12,709 nucleotides of DNA, from positions 1 to 12,709 of the forward strand of contig JAJUHH010000037.1 of assembly GCA_029267975.1 (NCBI GenBank), given 5' to 3'. Made by a program: the position numbers and the translations under genes. The notes under the pieces are model-generated. The model was given only the letters and a program-made list of their open reading frames with translations. It was not told the DNA's origin and did not search any database. Of the stretch, positions 6,854 to 12,709 are shown piece by piece. The DNA is from Clostridiales bacterium (lineage in GTDB: Bacteria > Bacillota > Clostridia > Lachnospirales > Lachnospiraceae). Within the stretch, counting starts at the first letter, position 1. Each line of letters begins with the position of its first letter.

Positions 6854-7654
6854 ATGGATTTAGCAACTATATTGGGATTAGTAGTTTGTGCGGGCATAGT
6901 GGTATATGGTATGTTGGTTGGTCAGACCGGTCTGGAGGTGCTGTTAAACTTTTGGGATCCGGCTTCGGTGTTTATTACAATCGGTGGAAGCTTAATGTGC
7001 GTCCTGACCATGTCACCGGGACTAAAGGGCTTTGTTGAGAATCTATCAAGCTTCCGGCTCGCACTAAAGTCTATGCCTGCGAATGAAGTAGAAACAATTC
7101 GAACCATTATTGGATTATCCAATGTAGCCAGAAAAGAAGGTTTGCTAGCACTGGAAGAAGCGGCGAACGATATTGATGATCAATTCCTGAAGAAAGGCGT
7201 ACTGCTGATTGTTGACGGAACGGATCCGGAGCTGGTACGCAGCATCTTAGAAACTGAGCTGAATTATATTGAATCAAGACATTCAGATAAGATTTCCTTT
7301 TGGGATTCCCTGGCGGCCATGGGTCCTGCCTGGGGTATGATTGGTACCCTGATCGGTCTCATTAATATGTTAAAGCAAATGTCTGATGTGTCAACTGTCG
7401 GACCCAATATGGCTGTTGCCCTGGTAACTACATTTTATGGTTCCATGATTGCTAACTGGATATGTATTCCGATCTCTACCAAGTTAAAAGCAAACAGTGC
7501 CAAGGAAATCATGATTAAGGAAGTTATGGTGGAAGGTCTTCTTTCTATCCAGGCAGGTGAAAACCCCAGAGTTATTGAAGAGAAGTTAAAATCCTTCTTG
7601 TCACCAGCAAATAGGGTTTCCATGGACGAGCAAGGTGGTGAGCTGGTTGGCTAG
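6854..7654 (+). CDS. motA: Flagellar stator protein MotA
   Basis: MotA is the integral membrane stator subunit that, with MotB, forms the ion channel driving motor rotation. Four membrane segments are visible: residues about 2-21 (MDLATILGLVVCAGIVVYGM), about 29-50, about 145-170 and about 180-200. The family's conserved proline region is present in LAAMGPAWGMIGTLIGLINM, and the last segment reads VALVTTFYGSMIANWICIPI. The cytoplasmic loop between segments 2 and 3 contains PELVRSILETELNY, matching the charged region that touches FliG. The longest frame starts at GTG 6845, inside the AAGGAAGGTGG ribosome binding site; ATG 6854 is chosen because it fits that site and gives the usual MDLAT start. 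The 266-residue length is normal. Whether it carries H+ or Na+ cannot be told by eye. Confidence 0.96.
   Translation: MDLATILGLVVCAGIVVYGMLVGQTGLEVLLNFWDPASVFITIGGSLMCVLTMSPGLKGFVENLSSFRLALKSMPANEVETIRTIIGLSNVARKEGLLALEEAANDIDDQFLKKGVLLIVDGTDPELVRSILETELNYIESRHSDKISFWDSLAAMGPAWGMIGTLIGLINMLKQMSDVSTVGPNMAVALVTTFYGSMIANWICIPISTKLKANSAKEIMIKEVMVEGLLSIQAGENPRVIEEKLKSFLSPANRVSMDEQGGELVG
7633..7641 (+). promoter_or_regulatory. motB ribosome binding site inside motA
   Basis: AGGTGGTGA differs from the consensus AGGAGGTGA at one base and lies 5 nt before a TTG at 7647. The GTG codons at 7635 and 7638 sit within this site, so they cannot use it. This supports TTG 7647 as the motB start, overlapping motA by 8 nt. 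Confidence 0.55.
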
Positions 7655-8498
7655 AAAAAAAAGAGCAGATTCAGGCGGAGGCGGTAATGCCCCATGGCTG
7701 AATACCTTTGCAGATTTGATGAATTTACTATTATGCTTCTTCGTGTTGTTATTTGCAATGTCAACGGTTGATGCTGAGAAATTTGAAAAGATCGCCAAAT
7801 CCTTATCCGATTCTATCGGCATCTTCAGTGAAGGTGGTCCTGCCATCGGTACAGGAGACTTAGTTTCCTCGGGAATTACTGAGATGAATGAGCTGGGAGA
7901 ATCTAACACGAATCTGGAGGAGGCAAGTAAAAAAACAGGTCAGGATAAAGAAATCATGGATGATCCCTCTGATGAGGGAGATGAAGCAGAGCTGTCGGAA
8001 GCCCTGGAGCGCGTTCAGCAGGAACGGATTGAGGTTACCAAAGAAATGTATGAAGAGGTATCCGAGCTGGTTTCAGAGTATAAATTGGGTGAATTTGTTG
8101 AGCTAAGTACTGATGAGAAATATCAATATGTGGAGTTTACCCTGAAGGGGTCTATCCTGTTTGATTCCGGAGATGCACAGATTAAGCTGGCTGCCAAGCC
8201 AATACTCTCAAGAATTGGACTGATTTTAAAGAAGTTTGAGGGTTATACCATAGAAATAACCGGACATACTGATAATGTTCCTATGGTAAGTAATCTTTAT
8301 CAGGATAATAATTGGCTCTCCTCGGCCAGAGCACTGAATGCAGCAGAGTATCTGATCAAGAATTCAGAGCTTGATCCTGTAAACCTGAAATATTCAGGAC
8401 GAGGCGAATACGAGCCTATTGCTAGTAATGATACTGAAGAAGGTCGGGCTAAGAACCGTAGAATAGAAATTAAAATATACAATGCCTACAGCGGTTAG
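7647..8498 (+). CDS. motB: Flagellar stator protein MotB
   Basis: MotB pairs with MotA and anchors the stator to peptidoglycan. From the TTG start the protein opens MARKKRADSGGGGNAPWLNT, the usual basic cytoplasmic tail, then one membrane helix at about residues 21-41 (FADLMNLLLCFFVLLFAMST). Asp23 in FADLMNLL matches the essential ion-binding aspartate. An acidic, coiled linker follows (about 85-140). The OmpA-like peptidoglycan-binding domain spans about 160-280: ILFDSGDAQIKLAAKPIL, then ITGHTDNVPM, LSSARALNAAEYL and SGRGEYEPIA, ending with NRRIEIKI. Alternative GTG starts at 7635 and 7638 would add three or four residues. The TTG is preferred because AGGTGGTGA is properly spaced for it. The overlap with motA indicates coupled translation, which keeps the two subunits in balance. 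Confidence 0.94.
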   Translation: MARKKRADSGGGGNAPWLNTFADLMNLLLCFFVLLFAMSTVDAEKFEKIAKSLSDSIGIFSEGGPAIGTGDLVSSGITEMNELGESNTNLEEASKKTGQDKEIMDDPSDEGDEAELSEALERVQQERIEVTKEMYEEVSELVSEYKLGEFVELSTDEKYQYVEFTLKGSILFDSGDAQIKLAAKPILSRIGLILKKFEGYTIEITGHTDNVPMVSNLYQDNNWLSSARALNAAEYLIKNSELDPVNLKYSGRGEYEPIASNDTEEGRAKNRRIEIKIYNAYSG

Positions 8499-8525
8499 AT
8501 GCTAATCTTTCTGATTGGAGTAGGG

Positions 8526-8597
8526 AATACTTGAGGAGGGATATCCTCCTGATAAGAGTATTGATCTAGTATATGAATGCTAGGAGGAATATCCTCC
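8526..8597 (+). repeat. Two near-identical AGGAGG/CCTCC palindromes upstream of fliL
   Basis: Copy A is AGGAGG/CCTCCT (8534-8539 and 8545-8550, loop GATAT), flanked by a second complementary pair AATACT/AGTATT (8526-8531 and 8557-8562). Copy B is GGAGG/CCTCC (8583-8587 and 8593-8597, loop AATAT). The copies share RATATCCTCC, sit 48 nt apart and retain some likeness on the 3' side, suggesting an old duplication. Each contains TATCCTCC (8542-8549 and 8590-8597), which is perfectly complementary to GGAGGATA (8633-8640) covering the fliL ribosome binding site. Confidence 0.7.
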
Positions 8598-8631
8598 GAA
8601 TAGAAATAATTGTTACAGTAGAAAGTATGCC

Positions 8632-8640
8632 GGGAGGATA
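8632..8640 (+). promoter_or_regulatory. fliL ribosome binding site, complementary to upstream hairpin arms
   Basis: GGGAGGATA ends 2 nt before the fliL ATG at 8643, with the GGGAGG core 5 nt away. The last eight bases can pair fully with TATCCTCC at either upstream palindrome. Sequestration of this site when those arms are free is plausible but untested. Confidence 0.6.
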
Positions 8641-8642
8641 GT

Positions 8643-9152
8643 ATGAAAAAAAACATATTAACAATCATAATCATGGCGGTCACGCTGATTAACACAATTT
8701 TATTGGGGGTCATAGTTTTTTCAGTCGTACCGACAGCCAATAAGACCAATCAGTTGATGGCAAAGGTAGCTTCCATAATAGACCTGGAATTGGAATCTCC
8801 AGGAAAAGGCGCCGGAAAGGTTGAGATTGCGGATATTGTCACTTATAATATTGAGGACAAGCTAACCATCAATCTGAAGAAGGATAGTGACGGAAAAGAT
8901 CACTATGCAATGATGAATGTGTCACTTTCCATGAATAGTAAGAATGAGGATTATGAGCGTTTATCCGGTAAGATAGCAGAAAACGAAAATGCGATCAAAG
9001 AGATCATATCGGATGAATTCGGTAAGTACACCAAGGATGAGATTAGTTTAAATAAGGATGCAATTAAAGAACAGGTTATCACAAGAATACAAGAGTTGTT
9101 TCAATCGGACTTCGTTATCAATGTATCCTTTGGCAGCATGGTTACATCATAA
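8643..9152 (+). CDS. fliL: Flagellar basal body-associated protein FliL
   Basis: FliL is a single-pass inner-membrane protein that surrounds the stator and supports torque under load. The 169-residue protein starts MKKNILTIIIMAVTLINTIL, giving one membrane segment at about residues 5-28 with a short basic cytoplasmic end. The rest is extracytoplasmic: a Gly/Lys-rich stretch, then the FliL domain with beta strands such as LTINLKKDSDG and YAMMNVSLSMN and a long helical part. The C-terminal segment FQSDFVINVSFGSMVTS fits the family ending. Sequence conservation of FliL is low, so the call rests on architecture plus position between motB and fliM. The upstream spacer of 144 nt is the longest of the window and carries paired palindromes. 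Confidence 0.9.
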   Translation: MKKNILTIIIMAVTLINTILLGVIVFSVVPTANKTNQLMAKVASIIDLELESPGKGAGKVEIADIVTYNIEDKLTINLKKDSDGKDHYAMMNVSLSMNSKNEDYERLSGKIAENENAIKEIISDEFGKYTKDEISLNKDAIKEQVITRIQELFQSDFVINVSFGSMVTS

Positions 9153-9184
9153 CAGCACTAAAATACCATTTTCATCCGCGTTGA

Positions 9185-9215
9185 TTCGTGATAAAATATG
9201 ATGATTTTCGTGATA
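9185..9215 (+). repeat. Direct repeat TTCGTGATA, 22 bp apart, and an A/T inverted repeat
   Basis: TTCGTGATA occurs at 9185-9193 and 9207-9215, a 22-bp period that would place both copies on one face of the helix. Overlapping them, AAAATAT (9193-9199) and ATATTTT (9213-9219) form an inverted repeat with a 13-nt gap. This lies just upstream of a possible extended -10 promoter element and could be an operator; no known regulator motif is recognised. Confidence 0.4.
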
Positions 9216-9220
9216 TTTTG

Positions 9221-9229
9221 TGTTATTAT
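9221..9229 (+). promoter_or_regulatory. Possible extended -10 promoter before fliM
   Basis: TGTTATTAT fits the extended -10 pattern TGnTATAAT with one mismatch in the hexamer. It sits in the A/T-rich spacer between fliL and fliM, 30 nt before the fliM ATG. No convincing -35 is seen; the nearest at proper spacing is TGATTT-like. It might give extra transcription of fliM, fliY, cheY and later genes, but A/T-rich spacers give such matches by chance. Confidence 0.25.
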
Positions 9230-9258
9230 GTTACTAGTATATCAGGGAGGAAATGAAC

Positions 9259-10239
9259 ATGGGCGACGTCCTATCCCAAAACGAGATAGATAATCTGCTG
9301 GCAGCTTTAAGCAGTGGTGAGCTGGATGCGGATGAATACAAGGAAACGGCAGAGAAGCAAGTCAAGATTTATGATTTTGCAAGGCCCTCCAAGTTCTCGA
9401 AAGAACACCTGCGTACCATTAATATTATTTTCGAGCACTATGCGAGACTGCTGTCCACTAACCTTCCGGCTTATATGCGGAAAAATGTTCAAATTGAGGT
9501 GGTTAACTCGGAGGCAGTTACCTATTCGGAATTTTCAAATGCACTTTCCAATCCGGTACTGCTTGGTATCGTTGATTTTGCCCCTTTGGAGGGTAATATC
9601 ATCATTGAATTAGCCAGCAATCTCGGATATGCTATCGTAGACCGAATGCTGGGCGGAGGAGGCTACCCTCTGGACAAGGTACGGGATTTCTCGGAGATTG
9701 AGCTAACGATCATCGAGCGTATTTTCAATATTTGTACCAATTTACTTCGGGAGCCATGGGCAAATGTGATTCAGCTGCAGCCCCGGTTACTCCGAATTGA
9801 GACAAACTCCCAATTTGCACAGATTATTTCCCCCAGTGAAATGATTTCACTGGTAACCCTGAATGTAAGGATAGGCAATGTTGAGGGAATGATGAATATC
9901 TGCCTTCCTTATGTATGCTTGGAGCAGGTAATAGACAAACTTAATACTAAGTACTGGTATTCGACAATGCAAATGGCAGATGATAAATCCTATCAGGATA
10001 TCATTGAGATTGCCATATCAAAAGCAAAGGTACCGATCCGGGCCGTATTAGGAAAGAGTACAATTTCAGTCAATGACTTTATGAATATGCAGCAGGGTGA
10101 TATTATACGACTGAATTCAAAAGTAGATGATGAATTAACCGTCTATGTCGGTAACTTAAATAAATTCACTGCACTGCCGGGTTCCTCCTCGGGTTCCTAT
10201 GCAGTGAAAATTTCATCAATAATCAGAGGAGAGGAGTGA
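9259..10239 (+). CDS. fliM: Flagellar motor switch protein FliM
   Basis: FliM forms the middle of the cytoplasmic C-ring, binds phosphorylated CheY and sets rotation direction through FliG. The N-terminus MGDVLSQNEIDNLLAALSSG is the CheY-P-binding motif. The middle CheC-like domain includes ILGIVDF-like strands (LLGIVDFAPLEGNIIIEL), the glycine-rich turn DRMLGGGGYPLDKVRDFSEI, and ERIFNICTNLLREPW. The C-terminal SpoA (FliN-like) domain covers about residues 255-326, from VPIRAVLGKSTISVNDFMNM to SYAVKISSII. The longest frame begins at ATG 9253, but GGGAGG (9245-9250) is only 2 nt away from it and 8 nt from ATG 9259, so the second is chosen (326 residues). Its TGA is followed by the fliY ATG 5 nt later. 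Confidence 0.97.
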   Translation: MGDVLSQNEIDNLLAALSSGELDADEYKETAEKQVKIYDFARPSKFSKEHLRTINIIFEHYARLLSTNLPAYMRKNVQIEVVNSEAVTYSEFSNALSNPVLLGIVDFAPLEGNIIIELASNLGYAIVDRMLGGGGYPLDKVRDFSEIELTIIERIFNICTNLLREPWANVIQLQPRLLRIETNSQFAQIISPSEMISLVTLNVRIGNVEGMMNICLPYVCLEQVIDKLNTKYWYSTMQMADDKSYQDIIEIAISKAKVPIRAVLGKSTISVNDFMNMQQGDIIRLNSKVDDELTVYVGNLNKFTALPGSSSGSYAVKISSIIRGEE

Positions 10240-10244
10240 CAACG

Positions 10245-11462
10245 ATGGATGGTATGCTTTCTCAAGAAGAAATTAACGCATTATTAAACGGCCTGAGTAC
10301 GGATACCTCAGATAGTACAGCCCAGGAGAAGCTGACCGACGCAGAAAAGGATGCGATCGGAGAGATATCCAACATCAGCATGGGAACAGCAGCGACAACA
10401 CTGTTTTCCCTGGTGAATCAAAGAGTAAATATTACCACTCCGGTTGTGGAATATGCCACCTGGAGAGACATTGTGAATAGCTATGATAAACCTTGTGTCT
10501 TTGTACAGATTTACTATGAGGACGGTCTTGACGGTAATAATATTTTAATTCTGAAGGAAAAAGATGTAAAGATTATCACGGATCTTATGATGGGTGGTGA
10601 TGGTACTAACACGGAGGGCGAATTAACGGAGCTTCACTTAAGTGCCATCAGCGAGGCAATGAACCAGATGATGGGTTCGGCAGCAACTTCCATTTCCTCC
10701 ATGCTGGAGAAAAGGGTCAATATCAGTCCGCCTGCTTCAAAGGTGGTAGACTTGGATGAGCATATGAGCGGTGAGAATATTGCCGAGTTCCTGAAAGGCA
10801 GTTTCGTACGTGTATCCTTCCATATGGAGATCGGCAATCTGGTAGACAGCGTACTGATGCAGTTATATCCCTTCGATTTTGCAAGAGATCTGTATCGTCA
10901 GTTTATCCAGGCAACCACCATGGAGCCGGATGTATCCACCAGACCTGCGGCCGACGCTGCACCTAAGAAACCGCAGGAGCAAGCACCAATGCAGATGCAG
11001 CAGCAGGCAGCGCCAATGCAGCAAGCTGCGTCTATGCAGCAGCCACAAGGCTACCCTTATGGGAATATGGGATATCCCAATATGGGAATGCCCCAAGGAA
11101 TGCCGCAGGGTATGCCAGCACCAATGCCGTATATGATGCCGCCTATGCAGGATGTCAATGTTCAACCCGTACAGTTTGCCCCCTTCACACCTATGCCTGC
11201 AAATGTTGTACAACCGGAGAATATCGATCTCTTAATGGATGTGCCGCTTGAGGTTACGGTCGAGCTTGGAAGGACCAGTAAGTCAATCAAGGAAATTCTT
11301 GATTTTACACCCGGTACGATCATCGAGCTGAACCGTTTGGCAGGAGAACCGATTGATGTGCTGGTAAACGGCAAATACGTGGCCAAGGGCGAGGTTGTTG
11401 TTATGGAAGAAGCCTTTGGTATCAGGGTAACAGAAATTATTAAGCAGAAACAGATTGTCTGA
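10245..11462 (+). CDS. fliY: Motor switch phosphatase FliY (CheC-FliN fusion)
   Basis: In Gram-positive bacteria FliY is both a C-ring component and a CheY-P phosphatase. Four parts are visible in 405 residues. First is an N-terminal CheY-binding motif MLSQEEINALLNG, shared with FliM. Second is a CheC-like domain, about 30-225, with both phosphatase centres intact: E40-x2-N43 in IGEISNISMG and E137-x2-N140 in SEAMNQMMGS. Third is a Met/Gln/Pro/Gly-rich linker at about 230-325, with MPQG repeats. Fourth is a C-terminal SpoA/FliN domain at about 327-400 (LLMDVPLEVTVELGRTSKSI to FGIRVTEII). The frame extends to GTG 10236, but GAGGAG (10231-10236) lies 8 nt before ATG 10245. ATG 10254 is also possible. 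No separate fliN or cheC is seen here. Confidence 0.95.
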   Translation: MDGMLSQEEINALLNGLSTDTSDSTAQEKLTDAEKDAIGEISNISMGTAATTLFSLVNQRVNITTPVVEYATWRDIVNSYDKPCVFVQIYYEDGLDGNNILILKEKDVKIITDLMMGGDGTNTEGELTELHLSAISEAMNQMMGSAATSISSMLEKRVNISPPASKVVDLDEHMSGENIAEFLKGSFVRVSFHMEIGNLVDSVLMQLYPFDFARDLYRQFIQATTMEPDVSTRPAADAAPKKPQEQAPMQMQQQAAPMQQAASMQQPQGYPYGNMGYPNMGMPQGMPQGMPAPMPYMMPPMQDVNVQPVQFAPFTPMPANVVQPENIDLLMDVPLEVTVELGRTSKSIKEILDFTPGTIIELNRLAGEPIDVLVNGKYVAKGEVVVMEEAFGIRVTEIIKQKQIV

Positions 11463-11497
11463 AGCAAACACTACATAAGAAGATAGGAGAAATGATT

Positions 11498-11860
11498 ATG
11501 GCAAAGAATATTTTAATTTGTGATGATGCAGCATTTATGAGAATGATGATTAAAGATATCCTCACTAAGAACGGCTATAATGTTGCCGGTGAGGCAGAAA
11601 ACGGCTTAAAGGCCGTAGAAAAATATCAGGAAGTAAAGCCTGATCTGGTTATGATGGATATTACCATGCCTGAGATGGACGGTCTTCAGGCCTTAAAGAA
11701 GATCAAGGCGGTAGATCCAGGCGCCAATGTTATTATGTGTTCTGCTATGGGACAGCAGGCAATGGTTATTGAATCAATTCAGTCCGGTGCAAAGGACTTT
11801 ATCGTTAAGCCTTTCCAGGCAGACAGAGTATTGGAAGCAGTTAAGAAAGCAGTAGGTTGA
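11498..11860 (+). CDS. cheY: Chemotaxis response regulator CheY
   Basis: CheY receives phosphate from CheA and binds FliM/FliY to control rotation. This is a stand-alone receiver domain of 120 residues with no output domain. All catalytic residues are present: the acidic pair Asp9-Asp10 (LICDDAAFMR), the phosphorylated Asp54 (MMDITMPEMDG), Ser82 (IMCSAMGQQ) and Lys104 followed by Pro (DFIVKPF). The position of E. coli Tyr106 is Phe101 or close to it, here within KDFIVKPF. The longest frame starts at ATG 11492, one base after AGGAGA (11485-11490); ATG 11498, 7 nt from it, gives MAKNILICDD and is preferred. Lying beside fliM and fliY, as in Bacillus, it is the chemotaxis regulator rather than an unrelated receiver such as Spo0F. 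Confidence 0.95.
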   Translation: MAKNILICDDAAFMRMMIKDILTKNGYNVAGEAENGLKAVEKYQEVKPDLVMMDITMPEMDGLQALKKIKAVDPGANVIMCSAMGQQAMVIESIQSGAKDFIVKPFQADRVLEAVKKAVG

Positions 11861-11866
11861 TAGGAA

Positions 11867-12322
11867 ATGATGGGAACTATGCCAATTTTGCTGGATGCAA
11901 ATACAATAGTGGATCAACTGAAAAATGTAACACCGACACCAGCCGCATCTTCGGAAGGACTTTCGGATATGGTAGGCAGGTCGCCTGGGGGTGCAGGCTT
12001 CTGGCAAATGATGAGCTTAGTTTTCATGCTGATTATAATCCTGCTTGCTGCTTACTTTACCTCTAAGTTTGTAGCAAGCTTCAAACTTGGACAGCTTAAG
12101 AAAAGCAATTTTCAGGTTATTGACGCCTATCGGATCAGCGCAAATAAGGTATTGCAGCTTGTAAAGATCGGCAACAAATATATTGTTCTGGGTATTGGGA
12201 AGGATTCCATCAATGTGATCACCGAATTAGAGGAAAAGGAAGTAATCTTTAGGGAAGTGAATCAGGGCGAGAAGCAAACCTTCCGGCAGATCATGGATAA
12301 GCTGAAGAAAAATAATGAGTAG
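11867..12322 (+). CDS. fliO: Flagellar export gate assembly protein FliO (FliZ of Bacillus)
   Basis: FliO is a small membrane protein that helps assemble the FliP ring of the export gate. The protein has a roughly 45-residue N-terminal stretch, one membrane segment at about residues 48-70 (MMSLVFMLIIILLAAYFTSK), and a cytoplasmic domain with the family pattern FQVIDAYRISANKVLQLVKI followed by KYIVLGIGKDSINVITEL. The length of 151 residues is at the upper end of normal. The start is uncertain: ATG 11867, 11870 and 11879 are in frame, and the only ribosome binding site (AGGA, 11862-11865) is too close to the first and far from the last. Position between cheY and fliP matches fliZ of the Bacillus operon. 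Confidence 0.88.
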   Translation: MMGTMPILLDANTIVDQLKNVTPTPAASSEGLSDMVGRSPGGAGFWQMMSLVFMLIIILLAAYFTSKFVASFKLGQLKKSNFQVIDAYRISANKVLQLVKIGNKYIVLGIGKDSINVITELEEKEVIFREVNQGEKQTFRQIMDKLKKNNE

Positions 12323-12334
12323 AGGCTGGTAATC

Positions 12335-12709
12335 ATGAATAAACAAAGCAGAATTTATGTTAGCTTACGGTCTGTCATCTTTGCGGTTATTCTTGTTACC
12401 GGAATATTGTGTTTTAGCGAAGGCGCCACGGCATACGCTCAAACAGTGAGAGATACGGTAGATACCACAGCGACGGATGCTGACGGTTCCAATGAAAATG
12501 CAGGTGACGGCAATGATATCAGCGGTTCCTTCGGTCCGCTGGATTTCACCCTGAATACAGATGAGGATGCGCAAGGTCTATCCTCCACCCTGCAGATATT
12601 GTTCTTATTAACAATCATAACTCTGGCGCCATCCCTTCTGATCATGGTAACTTCCTTTACCAGAATTATTATTGTCCTGCACTTTGTCAGATCTGCTGTG
12701 GGTACCAAC
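12335..12709 (+). CDS. fliP: Flagellar export gate protein FliP, 3'-truncated
   Basis: FliP forms the core channel of the flagellar export gate with FliQ and FliR. Only the first 125 codons are present; the frame is open at the window edge. A signal peptide is clear: basic MNKQSR, hydrophobic VIFAVILVTGILCF, and an Ala-x-Ala-type site (TAYA, after residue 35), as known for cleaved FliP proteins. The mature N-terminus is an acidic, Asp/Gly/Asn-rich stretch of about 50 residues, longer than in E. coli FliP. The first conserved membrane region starts at about residue 84 and reads APSLLIMVTSFTRIIIVLHF, then VRSAVGTN, the hallmark of FliP. A GAGG at 12322-12325 lies 9 nt before the ATG, just after the fliO stop. 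Confidence 0.95.
   Translation, partial: MNKQSRIYVSLRSVIFAVILVTGILCFSEGATAYAQTVRDTVDTTATDADGSNENAGDGNDISGSFGPLDFTLNTDEDAQGLSSTLQILFLLTIITLAPSLLIMVTSFTRIIIVLHFVRSAVGTN

Noticed and set aside
6778..7038. Plus-strand 86-codon frame overlapping the end of flbD and the start of motA
   Set aside because: It runs out of frame through well-supported motA coding sequence and gives a Tyr/Gly/Ser/Trp-rich peptide with no known pattern.
8534..8597. Paired palindromes as the start of a CRISPR array or a mobile element end
   Set aside because: There are only two units, no regular spacer set, no flanking target duplication, and no cas or transposase genes nearby.
8495..8749. Minus-strand 84-codon frame over the motB-fliL spacer
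   Set aside because: It is antisense to the fliL start and the palindromes; its repeated DIPP-like motif comes from the GGAGGATATCC palindromes read in reverse.
10863..11213. Minus-strand frame of 116 codons rich in His, Leu and Arg
   Set aside because: It is the antisense image of the Met/Gln/Pro-rich fliY linker; its composition follows from those codons and it has no ribosome binding site or family likeness.
11857..12066. Plus-strand 69-codon frame between cheY and fliO
   Set aside because: It overlaps fliO out of frame and lacks likeness to any known protein; the FliO frame has a membrane helix and the family domain.
1..12709. A hidden new defence, secretion or metabolic system
   Set aside because: Every long frame with good start signals is a recognisable flagellar or chemotaxis gene, and the order follows the known fla/che operon; only the spacers hold unexplained structure.

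Overview
The window is the middle of one flagellar biosynthesis operon. Every gene I accept is on the + strand and tightly packed. Order: fliI (5' end missing), fliJ, ylxF-like, fliK, flgD, a TIGR02530-type flagellar operon gene, flgE, flbD/swrD, motA, motB, fliL, fliM, fliY, cheY, fliO/fliZ, fliP (3' end missing). The order follows the Bacillus subtilis fla/che operon, with motA-motB inserted between flbD and fliL. That insertion, the CheC-FliN fusion FliY, strong AGGAGG-type ribosome binding sites and moderate G+C point to a Gram-positive anaerobe of class Clostridia. Lachnospiraceae (cluster XIVa) is my best guess from general resemblance only.

Layout. Positions 1-3658 carry the export ATPase (FliI), its coiled-coil partner (FliJ), a membrane protein with an MgtE-N-like end (YlxF) and the hook-length ruler (FliK). 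Positions 3686-6486 carry the hook cap (FlgD), a small conserved operon protein and the hook subunit (FlgE). A 9-bp perfect hairpin, extendable to about 16 bp, follows flgE. Positions 6603-8498 carry FlbD/SwrD and the stator pair MotA/MotB. Positions 8643-11860 carry FliL, the switch proteins FliM and FliY, and CheY. Positions 11867-12709 begin the export-gate genes fliO and fliP.

The proteins form a connected set. FliI/FliJ energise and feed export, and FliO/FliP build the gate. FlgD, FliK and FlgE build and measure the hook. MotA/MotB with FliL make the stator, and FlbD/SwrD is known to support motor power. FliM, FliY and CheY make the switch and its input, with FliY probably also dephosphorylating CheY-P.

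I found no new enzyme system, mobile element, CRISPR array, tRNA or rRNA, and no stretch over 300 bases without a gene. The unexplained structure lies in the spacers. Five of the longer spacers carry inverted repeats: before fliK, before flgE, after flgE, before motA and before fliL. The best is the motB-fliL spacer, with two near-identical palindromes whose 3' arms are perfectly complementary over 8 nt to the fliL ribosome binding site. A sixth spacer, before fliM, has a possible extended -10 promoter beside a 9-bp direct repeat at 22-bp spacing. A 15-codon ORF sits just before flgE. Several starts were moved downstream of the longest ORF because the ribosome binding site spacing favours the later codon. 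All sites were found by eye, without folding or database searches.
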